A stretch of 58,289 bases of DNA from Chloroflexota bacterium (GCA_027618835.1 JAQCHZ010000017.1:1-58289); one strand, 5' to 3'. Positions 8,160 through 17,478 are shown, numbered from the stretch's first letter. Translations and numbers: made by a program. Notes: generated by a model not told the origin, from the sequence alone.

Positions 8160-9008
8160 CTAGTACGTTTCGGGATCTTCTTCGTGCTGCTTGAAGTCGG
8201 TGTCATCACGTTGCGATAGGCCTTTGTTGGGATTCAGCACTTGTCCGGCGTTGTCCTGAGGCTCGTATCCAAGCACTTCGCGTGCCTTGTCGAGCGAGAA
8301 GATGTTCCAGTGGTTGTCGCTCATTGCGAATACGACTGTGTACATCAGATCGTCGGGGGAATCGACCGCTTTGACGTGGATCTGCGCGGTGTCTCGGTGC
8401 GAGAGCCACATTGCGAGTCCGCCAGCAGCAACCGTGGGGTCGTCGTCGGAAATGGTCCAGCCGATTCGAATATTTATCGACGAGATACCGTGCCATTCAG
8501 AGTAAAAGCTACCAAGTCCTTCTGCGTAGCCCTTTGAGGCGCCGTAGTAGCCATCGGGTCGGAACGGAACAGTTTCGTCGATCTTCTTGAACTTTCCGTG
8601 CTCGATGCCATCGTAGTTTCCGGCAAGAATCGACTTGTATGGCTCGTCTCGGTAGAAGCCACCGATTGCGTGTTGCGAGCTGCCAAATACGACTCGTTTT
8701 ACGCCGGTGCGTTTGGCGGCTTCATAGACGTTGTAGACGCCTACGAAGTTGTTCCGAAGTGCCGATTCCCAGTTGGCGTTGGCGCTGCGATCTGCGGCGA
8801 GGTGAACGACGGTGTGTTGCCCTTCGAATGCGGGGATCATCGTGTCGATTTCGGCGATGTTGCCTTTGAAATTGTGGGCATCGTCGAGTCCTTCGGTTCC
8901 GTAACGTGAGAGCGATGAGAGTTCGTATTTCTCTTCGAAATCACTTCTTAAAGCGGATCCAACAAGACCGCTTAGGCCAGTTACGAGCACTTTTTTCTTG
9001 TCAGCCAT
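8160..9008 (-). CDS. NAD-dependent epimerase/dehydratase (extended SDR, uronate dehydrogenase-like)
   Basis: A soluble Rossmann-fold enzyme that should act on a sugar, sugar acid or nucleotide sugar. The start is set at the ATG at 9008 (MADKKKVLVTG), with AGAGGT upstream; the longer frame adds 19 residues without family similarity. Visible are the cofactor motif TGLSGLVGS near residue 9, a substrate/cofactor segment VVHLAADRSANANWESALRNN, the serine of VVFGSSQHAIGG, and the catalytic YGASKGYAEG (Tyr, Lys). The 282-residue length and the overall pattern resemble NAD-dependent uronate dehydrogenases more than nucleotide-sugar 4-epimerases. It stands alone between repeats and the flippase-like gene. 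Substrate unknown. Confidence 0.85.
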   Translation of the reverse strand: MADKKKVLVTGLSGLVGSALRSDFEEKYELSSLSRYGTEGLDDAHNFKGNIAEIDTMIPAFEGQHTVVHLAADRSANANWESALRNNFVGVYNVYEAAKRTGVKRVVFGSSQHAIGGFYRDEPYKSILAGNYDGIEHGKFKKIDETVPFRPDGYYGASKGYAEGLGSFYSEWHGISSINIRIGWTISDDDPTVAAGGLAMWLSHRDTAQIHVKAVDSPDDLMYTVVFAMSDNHWNIFSLDKAREVLGYEPQDNAGQVLNPNKGLSQRDDTDFKQHEEDPETY

Positions 9009-9116
9009 ACGAATGAACCTCTGCTTACAGCAATGTGGAGCCAGCGAATCCGGGAATGATCCCAATAACGATCAACGAGGCGACGATCTTAGCCGACTTT
9101 GATTCGTTCGGGTGGG

Positions 9117-10187
9117 CTATTCGCCAGACGAAGATGAGGTGGTAGTGGATTTTTTGGCTTTTACGGCGTGCCATACGACGAACAGAATTCCACCGAATAG
9201 CACCACGCTGAGCCAGCTGATTGTTCGGTCGACTGCGACGAGGCTGATCGCTTCATTATCGCTGAGACCGAACAAGATCAATAATCCAGTTAGCCCGCCT
9301 TCAACGAATCCGAACCCACCGGGGGTTGGGATCGTTGTGAGCATGGCGTTAGCCAGAGCAGCGAACATGACGATACCGAACGAGACATCGATGTTCATCG
9401 CGTCAGCTACAAAGTAGAAGCGTGCGATTTCGAGTATCCAGCCGATGATGCCGAGGACAAGTTGGGACGGAATGTTCCGACCTGAGAAGCTGCTTAGAGT
9501 CCCTCGTTGGAAGTTCACATAAGCTGCCTCTAATCTACCCGGCAATCGGCGTGATAGCCGTTCGCCAGCCACTCGCATGATTAGCAAGCCGACTACCAGT
9601 GCGGCTACGAGATCAAAAGCAGCGAATACGACCCAACCGGGGACCTTTGAGTGTCCTTCAATCGTGAGCCAGGTAGCAGCTCCAAGTACGAGAATAAGGA
9701 CTGCCGCCATGTCTTGAACACGTTCTGCCAGAACGGTGCCGAGGCTCGATGGAAAATCGCTTTTAGATTCTTTAGCTAGCGCCCAACCGCGGTAGGCGTC
9801 GCCAAGTCGTAAGAATGCGACTGAGTTGGCGAACCAGCCCATGAGGATGATTCCCGAAAGCGTTATGGTGCCAGGAACGTGTTTTCCGTTGTCGCCACCG
9901 ATGTTTGCTGTTCTGGCGATAAGTTTCCAGCGGAGCCCACGGAACCAGAAACTTAGGTAGTAGAGAACGACGGCGAGAAGGTATTTACCTAGATGAACGC
10001 CTTTGATGTTGCTCCACACTTCGTCCCACTCAAAATCGAAGATGCGCCACATGGCGAATCCGAGCAAGACTGCTCCGACAACGATCGCAATAAGTGTTGG
10101 CATCGACAGCACTCGCCCGCGCAAGGCTGCTGCGCTGGGAATTCCCGATTGAGGGTTATTGGCTTGGTCGCTGGGCGTTTCTGACAT
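9117..10187 (-). CDS. Lysylphosphatidylglycerol synthase-like/flippase-like membrane protein (UPF0104)
   Basis: A 356-residue inner-membrane protein with about eight hydrophobic segments. It carries family landmarks of the UPF0104/LPG synthase transmembrane region: YYLSFWFRGLRWKLIAR near residue 85, RLGDAYRGWALAKES near 135, LAERVQDMAAVL near 160, and TIPTPGGFGFVEGGLTGLL near 280. Members move or modify lipid-linked substrates in the membrane; no catalytic acyltransferase domain is attached here, so lipid or polyprenol-linked sugar flipping is the better guess. It is followed upstream on the same strand by rsmG, 41 bases away. The specific substrate cannot be read from sequence. Confidence 0.85.
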   Translation of the reverse strand: MSETPSDQANNPQSGIPSAAALRGRVLSMPTLIAIVVGAVLLGFAMWRIFDFEWDEVWSNIKGVHLGKYLLAVVLYYLSFWFRGLRWKLIARTANIGGDNGKHVPGTITLSGIILMGWFANSVAFLRLGDAYRGWALAKESKSDFPSSLGTVLAERVQDMAAVLILVLGAATWLTIEGHSKVPGWVVFAAFDLVAALVVGLLIMRVAGERLSRRLPGRLEAAYVNFQRGTLSSFSGRNIPSQLVLGIIGWILEIARFYFVADAMNIDVSFGIVMFAALANAMLTTIPTPGGFGFVEGGLTGLLILFGLSDNEAISLVAVDRTISWLSVVLFGGILFVVWHAVKAKKSTTTSSSSGE

Positions 10188-10228
10188 TTATTCGAGAGTG
10201 GAGTCAGATATTCGAGATTGAATCATCG

Positions 10229-11026
10229 TTAATTGTCAGATTGTACGATCAACGGTGTTTGGTGAGGAATTCCGACTCTACGTGGAAACTGTTCAGGTGT
10301 CGAAGAGATTTTCATCAAGTAAACCATATCGTCGGGTGGGGAGCTGCCGGGTTTGTCGACGGGAATTACCAATGCTGGTGCCGATCCGAGGACTTCCAAC
10401 GCCGCAGTAGCTTCGTCGACTTCATCTTGAACGCCCTGGCTCTTTGGCAGGATGACCGTGCCACCGATTTTAGCGAATGGGACGGTAAGTTCAGATAGTT
10501 CTGCGAGACGAGCAACGCCTCGGGCGAAAACGACATCGTATTGCTCTCGATGATCGATCTCTTGACCAATGTCTTCTGCTCGACCGGTGATTACTTCTAG
10601 GCCGGTTAGTTCGAGTTCGTTGGCTACTTCTGCAAGGAAATTTGTTCGTTTACCCATGGAGTCGAGCATCGTTACGTGTAGATCAGGAAGTGCGATCTTC
10701 AGGACCATTCCGGGTATGCCAGCACCTGTGCCAACATCGATCGCACGTTTACCAGCGAACCATTCGGGCGTTGGCACGTTTCCGCCGGCGGGAGTTAGCA
10801 CTCTCAGCGACCTTATGAACAGTTCTTCTCGGATCTTGTCCCATGTTTTGTGCCCGGTTAGATTGAACTGTTGACTTCGGAGTTCGATCAGCTCGCGGTA
10901 TCGCTGGAACTGTGCCTGCTGACGATCATCGAGATCGACTCCAAGTAGCTGGGCTGCTGCGACTACGGATTCCAAAACTGGTGAATTGCCTTGTGGGAAT
11001 TGTGGATCGAATCGATGAATTATCAA
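10229..11026 (-). CDS. rsmG: 16S rRNA (guanine527-N7) methyltransferase RsmG
   Basis: Methylates G527 of 16S rRNA using S-adenosylmethionine. The 265-residue product shows the RsmG lead-in (QFNLTGHKTWDKIREELFIRSL), the SAM-binding motif AIDVGTGAGIPGMVLKIA near residue 95, the acidic loop VTMLDSMGKRTNFLAEV, and VVFARGVARLAELSELT near 165 that contains the family's conserved RAVA-like element. In many bacteria this gene neighbours parAB and mnmG; here it stands upstream of the flippase-like gene. The C-terminal 40 residues are longer than usual and look flexible. Confidence 0.95.
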   Translation of the reverse strand: MIIHRFDPQFPQGNSPVLESVVAAAQLLGVDLDDRQQAQFQRYRELIELRSQQFNLTGHKTWDKIREELFIRSLRVLTPAGGNVPTPEWFAGKRAIDVGTGAGIPGMVLKIALPDLHVTMLDSMGKRTNFLAEVANELELTGLEVITGRAEDIGQEIDHREQYDVVFARGVARLAELSELTVPFAKIGGTVILPKSQGVQDEVDEATAALEVLGSAPALVIPVDKPGSSPPDDMVYLMKISSTPEQFPRRVGIPHQTPLIVQSDN

Positions 11027-11166
11027 AACGAGGAAATGAGCGCAAAATATCGGGCCAAGAAAAAGACCCGCAATTGCAACTGAACGATAATGTTATAGAC
11101 CGCTTTGCGGATTTCGACCGGCGTAGAGTATCGCTATTATCGTGTTTTGACCTTCTATCGGCGCAC

Positions 11167-11183
11167 ACGCACAATTTGTGCGT
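11167..11183. promoter_or_regulatory. Perfect palindrome upstream of etfBA (operator-like)
   Basis: ACGCACAA and TTGTGCGT flank a single T, a perfect 8-bp half-site palindrome ending about 30 bases before the etfB start. A TTGACC hexamer lies just upstream at about 11148, 17 bases before CACAAT inside the palindrome, so a repressor bound here could cover a promoter. The binding factor is unknown. Confidence 0.5.
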
Positions 11184-11213
11184 CGACCTTTATTGGGAAT
11201 TGGAATTACTGAA

Positions 11214-12014
11214 TTGACCGTACGAATTGTGGTTCTTGCCAAGCAAGTTCCAGACCCTGAAACCCCGCCATCGCAGTTCAAGATCGATGAATCGACGAAC
11301 ACTGTCATTCCGCCGAACGGAGTGCCTCCGGTCGTTAACGGATTCGATCTGACCGCCGTTGAAGCTGCGCTTTTACTGCGTGATTCCGGTGCTGATGTTG
11401 AGATTACCGTTATGTCGGTGGGCAGCGATTTCGTGATGGATGCCATGAAGAAACCGCTGGCAATGGGCGCCGATCGCCTAGTGCTGGTCGATGATTCGGG
11501 GCTGGACAATATCGATTCGGCGGTAACTGTAAGAGTTCTCGCTGCCGCTATCGAGAAAGATGGCCCCTACGATTTGATCCTTGGAGGACGCCAAGCTTCC
11601 GATTGGGATCAGGCGCATGTCACTCTCGGTCTCTCAGAGGTATTGGGTTTGCCGCTTGTTTCGCTTGTTCAGAAACTCGAACTGAACGGCGATTCGGTGT
11701 CGCTTCAGCGAGTGATTCCCGATGGATACCAGACGATCACCGCGCCTCTGCCTTCGGTTTTGACGATCACGAACGAACTTGGTGAACCTCGATATCCAAA
11801 CTTGCGAGGAATCATGCAGGCGAGCAGGAAGAAGCCGGAAATATTCTCCTTGGCTGACTTGGGTATTTCTTCCGATGACCTCGTTCCGAAGTTGGAGTTG
11901 AAAAAACTCTATATTCCAGAGTCGAACAAGCAGGTCGAACTTATCGAGGGTGAAGACGAGGCCGATTCCGGCAAGAAACTTGCGCTACGACTGCGCGAGG
12001 AGAAGTTGATTTAA
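11214..12014 (+). CDS. etfB: Electron transfer flavoprotein, beta subunit
   Basis: Small subunit of the ETF heterodimer, which takes electrons from acyl-CoA dehydrogenases and passes them to the quinone pool through ETF dehydrogenase. Family marks are VRIVVLAKQVPDPE at the start, PPVVNGFDLTAVEAALLLRD, the MGADRLVLVDD segment, and the signature LILGGRQASDWDQAHVTLGLSEVLGLPLVS. The TTG at 11214 is taken as start because the family begins right there; an in-frame codon 36 bases upstream would add 12 unrelated residues. The stop overlaps the etfA ATG by one base (TAATG), so the two are translationally coupled. Two acyl-CoA dehydrogenases in this window are plausible donors. Confidence 0.93.
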   Translation: MTVRIVVLAKQVPDPETPPSQFKIDESTNTVIPPNGVPPVVNGFDLTAVEAALLLRDSGADVEITVMSVGSDFVMDAMKKPLAMGADRLVLVDDSGLDNIDSAVTVRVLAAAIEKDGPYDLILGGRQASDWDQAHVTLGLSEVLGLPLVSLVQKLELNGDSVSLQRVIPDGYQTITAPLPSVLTITNELGEPRYPNLRGIMQASRKKPEIFSLADLGISSDDLVPKLELKKLYIPESNKQVELIEGEDEADSGKKLALRLREEKLI

Positions 12015-12973
12015 TGACATCTATATTGCTGGTCGCTGAACGCGACGAACAGGGCGAAATAAATCAGTCGACGCTCCAAGCGATCGCTGCTGCGAACGGA
12101 CTTCTTGATGCTGTGGTGACTGTTGCGATTTCTGGAGAAGCACCTGCTTCGGCTAGTGCGTTGGCAGTCGAAAAAATCGTGACGCTTGCTGTGGTTAGCA
12201 TCGCTGATGAAGGTATTTACGATCAGGCGACTGCCGAAATTTCCGCACTTGTTGAATCTACTTCTCCTGAAGTCGTAATTTTTAGTAAATCTGATTTTGG
12301 ATCTATAGTTGGTGCACGGTTGGCGTTCAGATCCGACTCGGCGTTTGCTGCTGACTGCATCGAAATTTCAAATGACGGCGGCGATGGCGTTAGTGTTACT
12401 CGACCCGTATACGGCGGAAGTGCCCTCGCTGAGTTCGAGATCGCATCGAAGCCGGCGATAGTCACGCTGAGAGCTGGTTCTTACGAGGCTGGTAATGAGA
12501 CTGGATCGCCATCGATTGAGGCGTTCGATTCGGGTGCGAGCGTCGAGCAGGCAGCATCTGTGACAGGAACGGTCGCTGAAGCCCGTGACGGCGTTCGGTT
12601 GGAAGATGCAAACTTCGTGGTTAGCGGTGGACGTGGATTGGGCGGCCCAGAGCCGTTCAGCGTTCTCACCGATCTAGCAAACGCTTTAGGTGGGGCAGTT
12701 GGAGCTTCACGAGCCGCTTGTGATGCTGGGTGGATCGATCACTCGCATCAAGTTGGGCTCACCGGCAAGTCGGTAAGTCCTGACGTTTACATAGCGGTCG
12801 GAATCTCAGGAGCGAGCCAGCATATGGCGGGTTGTTCGAGTTCAAGGGCGATAGTAGCTATCAACAAGGACGCCGATTCGAACATCTTCAAAGAGGCGAG
12901 ATTCGGAATCGTTGGTGATTGGGAGAAAGTGCTCCCATCATTTCTTGCTACTGTTCGCGAGCTTAAGGCGTAA
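12014..12973 (+). CDS. etfA: Electron transfer flavoprotein, alpha subunit
   Basis: Large, FAD-holding subunit of ETF. The 319-residue product has the N-terminal alpha/beta domain (SILLVAERDEQGEINQSTLQAI) and the C-terminal FAD domain with VVSGGRGLGGPEPF, LGGAVGASRAACDAGWIDHSHQVGLTG, and VGISGASQHMAGCSSSRAIVAINKD, where the adenosine and flavin contacts lie. It overlaps etfB by one base. No ETF dehydrogenase is nearby. Assignment is secure. Confidence 0.96.
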   Translation: MTSILLVAERDEQGEINQSTLQAIAAANGLLDAVVTVAISGEAPASASALAVEKIVTLAVVSIADEGIYDQATAEISALVESTSPEVVIFSKSDFGSIVGARLAFRSDSAFAADCIEISNDGGDGVSVTRPVYGGSALAEFEIASKPAIVTLRAGSYEAGNETGSPSIEAFDSGASVEQAASVTGTVAEARDGVRLEDANFVVSGGRGLGGPEPFSVLTDLANALGGAVGASRAACDAGWIDHSHQVGLTGKSVSPDVYIAVGISGASQHMAGCSSSRAIVAINKDADSNIFKEARFGIVGDWEKVLPSFLATVRELKA

Positions 12974-13055
12974 TTTTCACAATACCAATGTAAGCTGATA
13001 TCACTCGGGTGAAATACGGTCTCATGTAGAGGCCCACGCAACAAGAGGTAATACG

Positions 13056-13496
13056 TTGGATTTCGGTTACGGAAATGGTGTCGACGGTGTGTTCAAGTTC
13101 ATCTCTAACGCCGAAGTATTGGCTGTTTTTTTTCCTAAGTTTGGTCAGTCTGTCGTAGTTGATATTCGTCCAAAAGACGGTGTTGCTCCTCTCGTGCGAG
13201 TCGTTCCTATGGCTCGATCTATCGCAGATCGCCTCCGAACGATTAAGCGCATGCGACCCGACCTTCCTCGACCGCAGGACATCATCGCTGTTCCTTGGGT
13301 TGGTTACGTCGAAGCAATGAAGACGTCTGGTCTTTGGGACAAGGTTGTTGCACGGATCGAAGAAAGCGGATTCCCGGATGCTGTAACGGCCGCCGAGACT
13401 GCCTTTGCGGAACTCGTTCGATTGGAACGTCGTGAACTCGCTCAGCTAATAATGGGCGAACAGTACGAAACCCTCTGGGCACGCCCGACTAGCTAG
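13056..13496 (+). CDS. Conserved-looking small protein of unknown function
   Basis: I do not recognise this 146-residue protein. It begins at TTG 13056 with AAGAGGT at good spacing. It has no signal peptide or membrane helix, one beta-rich stretch (VVVDIRPKDGVAPLVRVVPMARS) and then mostly predicted helix, rich in Arg/Lys with Pro-Asp motifs (RMRPDLPRPQDIIAVPW), ending in LERRELAQLIMGEQYETLWARP. Codon use and the strong ribosome site argue that it is real. It lies 82 bases downstream of etfA and may be co-transcribed with it. Confidence 0.65.
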   Translation: MDFGYGNGVDGVFKFISNAEVLAVFFPKFGQSVVVDIRPKDGVAPLVRVVPMARSIADRLRTIKRMRPDLPRPQDIIAVPWVGYVEAMKTSGLWDKVVARIEESGFPDAVTAAETAFAELVRLERRELAQLIMGEQYETLWARPTS

Positions 13497-13687
13497 TTAG
13501 GCATCGCTGAACGACGATCACGCTGCAAATTTGCGGACATTGTGAAGCCTGTTCGTCTCCCGCTGTTCGTATATCTTGGGTACGCTCTGATCGTATTTCG
13601 ATCACGATCCGTATGTTTTCAGCGTTGTACTAGCTCAAGATTTTCCGTTTGCCTACTTCCCGATTAGCACTTCTGAATAGAACAATA

Positions 13688-15043
13688 ATGTGGACCATTG
13701 GTTCGCTGCTGCTGGTCGCGTTCGTCGTTTCTGAGTGGCTTGTTACGTTCCCGCTGCGACGTCGATCTAAATGGGTGTTTAGGGCGTTACTGATCGTCGT
13801 GCTGTTCGTAGCTTGGGTAGTGCCGACTGGTGACAAACGTTTCGATACTCCGGCTTCTGCCGCTTCGCTTGATCATGGATATGGACTTGTTTCGTGGGAG
13901 TTCGAGAATTTCTCCGACAAGTGGACTCATCGTATTTGGACCGTTTTTCCGTGGACTCCAACGAGCGAGAGTGATCGTCGAGAGGCGCTTGATCGATACG
14001 TAGTGCTTGTAGATGAAATACGTGCGGCGAAAGACGAACTCAACCGAGTAACGACGGTAGCAATGCCCGATTTGAACGTAGTCGCCGCTGCTCAGAATGA
14101 CGTGGATCGCTTGATTGGTGAACGGGATGCGATTCGACCTGCTGTAGAGGAATTTCTCGAGCAAATCATCGATAAAATCGTTCGGACCGATGAAATCGAC
14201 CTAGTTTCTTCATTTGTTTGGCCACCTGTCGATTTTCGAATTGGCGATCCACCGAAATTACTCGTCACTTCGCCTCGGGACGAAATATCACGAATCGAAG
14301 ATGCGCTTATCGATCCTGATATATCGATTGAAGACATGTCGAGGATCGAAGACGAGTTGGTTTACGATCAAAATATTTCAGCAGTGATTATTCAAACGGG
14401 CGGACTTGCGAGTTATCCAAACGTGATTCCAACGACTCACCTGAAGCGACTCGTAGACGTAGCTGCTCATGAGTGGCTTCACGCTCACCTGGCTTTTTAT
14501 CCATTAGGTCAGGCGTATTTCTCAGGTGGAGATATACGTTCGATGAACGAGACGTTGGCCGATATATTCGGTCGAGAGGTTGGACTTAGGGTCTATTCAG
14601 AAGTAACCGGAGAGCCGTTTGTTGCATCGATTCGACCTGAAACCGCGTCAGGGAAGGTGCCGAATGATGAGGCAGCGGCGGCGGTTGAGGATCCTGAGGC
14701 GTTCAGCTTTAATCGGTTTATGGGTGAGACTCGAAGAGAAACTGACGAATTGCTTGCTGAAGACCTAATAGACGAAGCCGAGAGGTACATGGAGTCGCGT
14801 CGGGTGGAGCTACTGGATCACGGATACAAGATTCGCAAGATTAACCAGGCATATTTTGCATTTCACGGAACGTACGCAGAGAGTCCTTCGTCGACGAGCC
14901 CGATAGCGAGATACCTATGGGAACTACGTGAACAAGTCGCAACTGTTGGCGATTTAGTGAAACTGCTAAGGCCAATTCGTACGTACGCAGAATTTGAGCA
15001 ACTAGTTGTTGATCGAGGAATCGAACTGGAGCATGCCGAGTAG
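13688..15043 (+). CDS. Membrane-anchored putative zinc metallopeptidase (HEWLH)
   Basis: I do not recognise the family. The N-terminus has two hydrophobic helices (WTIGSLLLVAFVVSEWLVTF and WVFRALLIVVLFVAWVVP), then a large soluble part. The key feature is VDVAAHEWLHAHLAF at residues 256-270: an HEXXH zinc motif, followed 23 residues after the second histidine by NETLADIFGREVG, whose Glu288 is well placed as third ligand, as in gluzincins. The rest is helical and acidic. I choose the ATG at 13688 because it starts just before the first helix; a TTG at 13649 would add 13 residues. No good ribosome site is visible for either. Function as a peptidase is inferred from the motif alone. Confidence 0.7.
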   Translation: MWTIGSLLLVAFVVSEWLVTFPLRRRSKWVFRALLIVVLFVAWVVPTGDKRFDTPASAASLDHGYGLVSWEFENFSDKWTHRIWTVFPWTPTSESDRREALDRYVVLVDEIRAAKDELNRVTTVAMPDLNVVAAAQNDVDRLIGERDAIRPAVEEFLEQIIDKIVRTDEIDLVSSFVWPPVDFRIGDPPKLLVTSPRDEISRIEDALIDPDISIEDMSRIEDELVYDQNISAVIIQTGGLASYPNVIPTTHLKRLVDVAAHEWLHAHLAFYPLGQAYFSGGDIRSMNETLADIFGREVGLRVYSEVTGEPFVASIRPETASGKVPNDEAAAAVEDPEAFSFNRFMGETRRETDELLAEDLIDEAERYMESRRVELLDHGYKIRKINQAYFAFHGTYAESPSSTSPIARYLWELREQVATVGDLVKLLRPIRTYAEFEQLVVDRGIELEHAE

Positions 15044-15272
15044 AGCAGCGATTATTTTCGAAGATTGTTCGACATAGCGGTGTGGATGCTGTGAGTTTCA
15101 GTACGAACTCGCTATACGTCGGTATACTTGCGTCACGTATGTAAATCTGACCAGTAATTTGGTCGGCAATATTAGACTGGCTTAGCGTGAATCACGAATG
15201 TGAATTACACGATGAGCAAATGAACACTACCCAACGTATCGGTCGAATCAACGATCGACACGAGGAGAAGCG

Positions 15273-16400
15273 ATGGCGGCGTCAAACCAAGACACCCAGG
15301 TCGTCGATAACAAAATGTATCGACCACCACAGCAAGAAGAAACCCAGATGACTCTGGACCAGGTTATCGAGCGCTTAAAGGCGTCGTTGCCAAACATTCC
15401 AGGGATCGGCGGAGCAGGGTCTATCGGACTCATCTTTGTCGCGTTGATTGTCATAGCTATCGTCTGGGCTGGAACTGGTTTCTACACTGTAGGACCAGAC
15501 CAAGAAGCAGTGCTGCGGACATTCGGTAAGTTCACTGGAACCACTACTGGTGGTCTTCACTGGCACTACCCAGGACCGATCGGCAAACGAAACATTGTAG
15601 CCGTTACGACAACACGTCGTATGGAGCTTGGTTTCCGTTCGGGTGCTGATGGCTTTACGGTCGCACAGTCGGTTATTAGTGAATCGCTGATGATTACGGG
15701 TGACGAGAACATCGTCGACGTACAGGCGGTTGTTCAATACCGAATTGCTGATTTGCAGTCGTTCCTATTTGAAGTAGACGACCCGGGAGATCCTGACAGA
15801 GGTATTCCAGCTGGTCGACCGGATGGTCGAACTCTTCGAGATATCGCTGAGACCGCCCTCCGACAGGTTGTTGGTTCACGAAATATTGATGACGTTCTGA
15901 CTACTGAGAAGGAACAGGTTCAAACCGAAGTTCTTCTCAAAATGCGAGAGCTATCTGCCGATTACAAAACTGGTATCGACGTATTGCAGGTGCTGTTGCA
16001 GAACGTAAACCCACCGCTGGAAGTACAGCCGGCGTTTGAAGACGTTGTTCGTGCTCGTGAGGATAGGGAACGTTTGATCAACCTTGCACAGGCGTACGAA
16101 GCTTCTGAAATTCCGAAGGCTACTGGTGAAGCTGCAAAGATCACTGAAGCTGCTGAAGGTTTCAAACAGGGTCGAATCGCTAGAGCGCAGGGTGAGGCTG
16201 ATGGTTTTGAAGCGATCTTGCAGGGTTACCTGTTGTCGCCAGACATCACTCGTCAACGTTTGTATTTAGAGGCTGTAGAAGAGATTTTGCCTGGCGTTAC
16301 GAAGTTCATTCTTTCTGATTCCGGAGTACTGCCGTTCTTGCCACTTGATGGCTCAACTTCAGGCTCTGGGGTTGTTGCTGGTACAGGAGGGGGACAGTAA
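15273..16400 (+). CDS. hflK: SPFH-domain protein HflK
   Basis: Together with HflC it forms the cage-like membrane complex that surrounds and controls the FtsH protease. The 375-residue protein has a soluble N-terminal tail, one membrane helix near residues 47-67 (GLIFVALIVIAIVWAG), and the SPFH/band-7 domain starting FYTVGPDQEAVLRTFGKFTGTTTGGLHWHYPGP. The family block LRDIAETALRQVVGSRNIDDVLTTEKEQVQ and the C-terminal coiled region YEASEIPKATGEAAKI are present. An excellent ribosome site (GAGGAGAAG) precedes the ATG. The TAA overlaps the hflC ATG (TAATG). No ftsH is present here. Confidence 0.93.
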   Translation: MAASNQDTQVVDNKMYRPPQQEETQMTLDQVIERLKASLPNIPGIGGAGSIGLIFVALIVIAIVWAGTGFYTVGPDQEAVLRTFGKFTGTTTGGLHWHYPGPIGKRNIVAVTTTRRMELGFRSGADGFTVAQSVISESLMITGDENIVDVQAVVQYRIADLQSFLFEVDDPGDPDRGIPAGRPDGRTLRDIAETALRQVVGSRNIDDVLTTEKEQVQTEVLLKMRELSADYKTGIDVLQVLLQNVNPPLEVQPAFEDVVRAREDRERLINLAQAYEASEIPKATGEAAKITEAAEGFKQGRIARAQGEADGFEAILQGYLLSPDITRQRLYLEAVEEILPGVTKFILSDSGVLPFLPLDGSTSGSGVVAGTGGGQ

Positions 16401-17458
16401 TGAGTAAACTCACTATCCCGCTGATCGTAATTATTCTGGCTGTTGTAATCATCGTTCCACAGACATTGTTTGTGGTGGACGAAACACAGATGGCGATTGT
16501 TACTCGATTCGGTGAGTTCAAGCGTTCACACCGTTCGCCCGGACTGCAGGTAAAAACGCCGTTCGCAGAACAGGTGACTAGATTCGATAAACGATTGCTT
16601 CGTGTCGACGTTGCTCCGGCTTCATTGCTGACTGCAGACAAGCGAAACCTGGTTATCGACTCATACGCTCGATACAGAATTGTCGACCCTCTTGTGTTCT
16701 TCAAGAACTTGAGAAATGAAAGTCAGGCGAACTCACGAGTTGGCGACATCGTAAATGCACAGCTTCGACAGGAAGTTGCTCTCGATGTTCAGACAGAGGT
16801 TATTTCTGAGGTTCGAGAAGACATCATGAACCGGATTACTGTCGCTAGTAACCGAATCGAGGTTTCTCGAGAGGATTTGTTCAGAGACTATGGTTCTCTG
16901 AATCACGCAGCTGTGGCGGTGTTTGTCGATGAAGATACATCTGACACTCAGCGTTCGCGCCCGGCGACAGCAGAAGAGTTGGCGTTGCTTGAAGCCAGTG
17001 CGAAGCCGCCAGCACTGGCAGGATTCTCGATCACGTACGCTGCTAGTGTCATCGAGGCACTTGGTATCGAGATTGTTGATGTGAGAATCAAACGAGCTGA
17101 CTTCCCGCCTGACGTAGAGACCAGTGTGTTCTCTCGAATGGAAGCAGAACGAGAAAAGATCGCAAGTGGTCTGCGTGCTGAAGGTACTCAGGCCGATTCA
17201 GAAATCCGAGCTAGTGTAGACCGACAGGTCAACATTGTTCTTGAAACGGCTGAAGGTACTTCTGCATTGCTGAGAGGTGAAGCGGAACAACAGGCGATTA
17301 CGATTCTTGCGAATTCGCTTGAGAAGAATCCCGACTTCTACGCCTTCCGGCGTTCGTTAGAGGCTTACAAGGTATTCATGGATTCAAAGACGACGATCAT
17401 TCTCGATCCTGAGAGCGATCTTCTGAAGTTCCTTTCGGACCCTTACGGCGGTTCGTAA
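16400..17458 (+). CDS. hflC: SPFH-domain protein HflC
   Basis: Partner of HflK in the FtsH-controlling membrane complex. The 352-residue product has a single N-terminal membrane helix (IPLIVIILAVVIIVPQTLFVV), the band-7 domain entry VVDETQMAIVTRFGEF, and the HflC blocks LLTADKRNLVIDSYARYRIVDPLVFF and IVDVRIKRADFPPDVETSVFSRMEAEREKIASGLRAEG, then a helical C-terminal region ending YAFRRSLEAYKVFMDSKTT. An insertion (EDTSDTQRSRPATAEELALLEAS, about residues 175-200) is longer than in the E. coli protein. It overlaps hflK by one base and ends at a clear terminator. Confidence 0.93.
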   Translation: MSKLTIPLIVIILAVVIIVPQTLFVVDETQMAIVTRFGEFKRSHRSPGLQVKTPFAEQVTRFDKRLLRVDVAPASLLTADKRNLVIDSYARYRIVDPLVFFKNLRNESQANSRVGDIVNAQLRQEVALDVQTEVISEVREDIMNRITVASNRIEVSREDLFRDYGSLNHAAVAVFVDEDTSDTQRSRPATAEELALLEASAKPPALAGFSITYAASVIEALGIEIVDVRIKRADFPPDVETSVFSRMEAEREKIASGLRAEGTQADSEIRASVDRQVNIVLETAEGTSALLRGEAEQQAITILANSLEKNPDFYAFRRSLEAYKVFMDSKTTIILDPESDLLKFLSDPYGGS

Positions 17459-17478
17459 GAACGACTGAAAATAAACAC

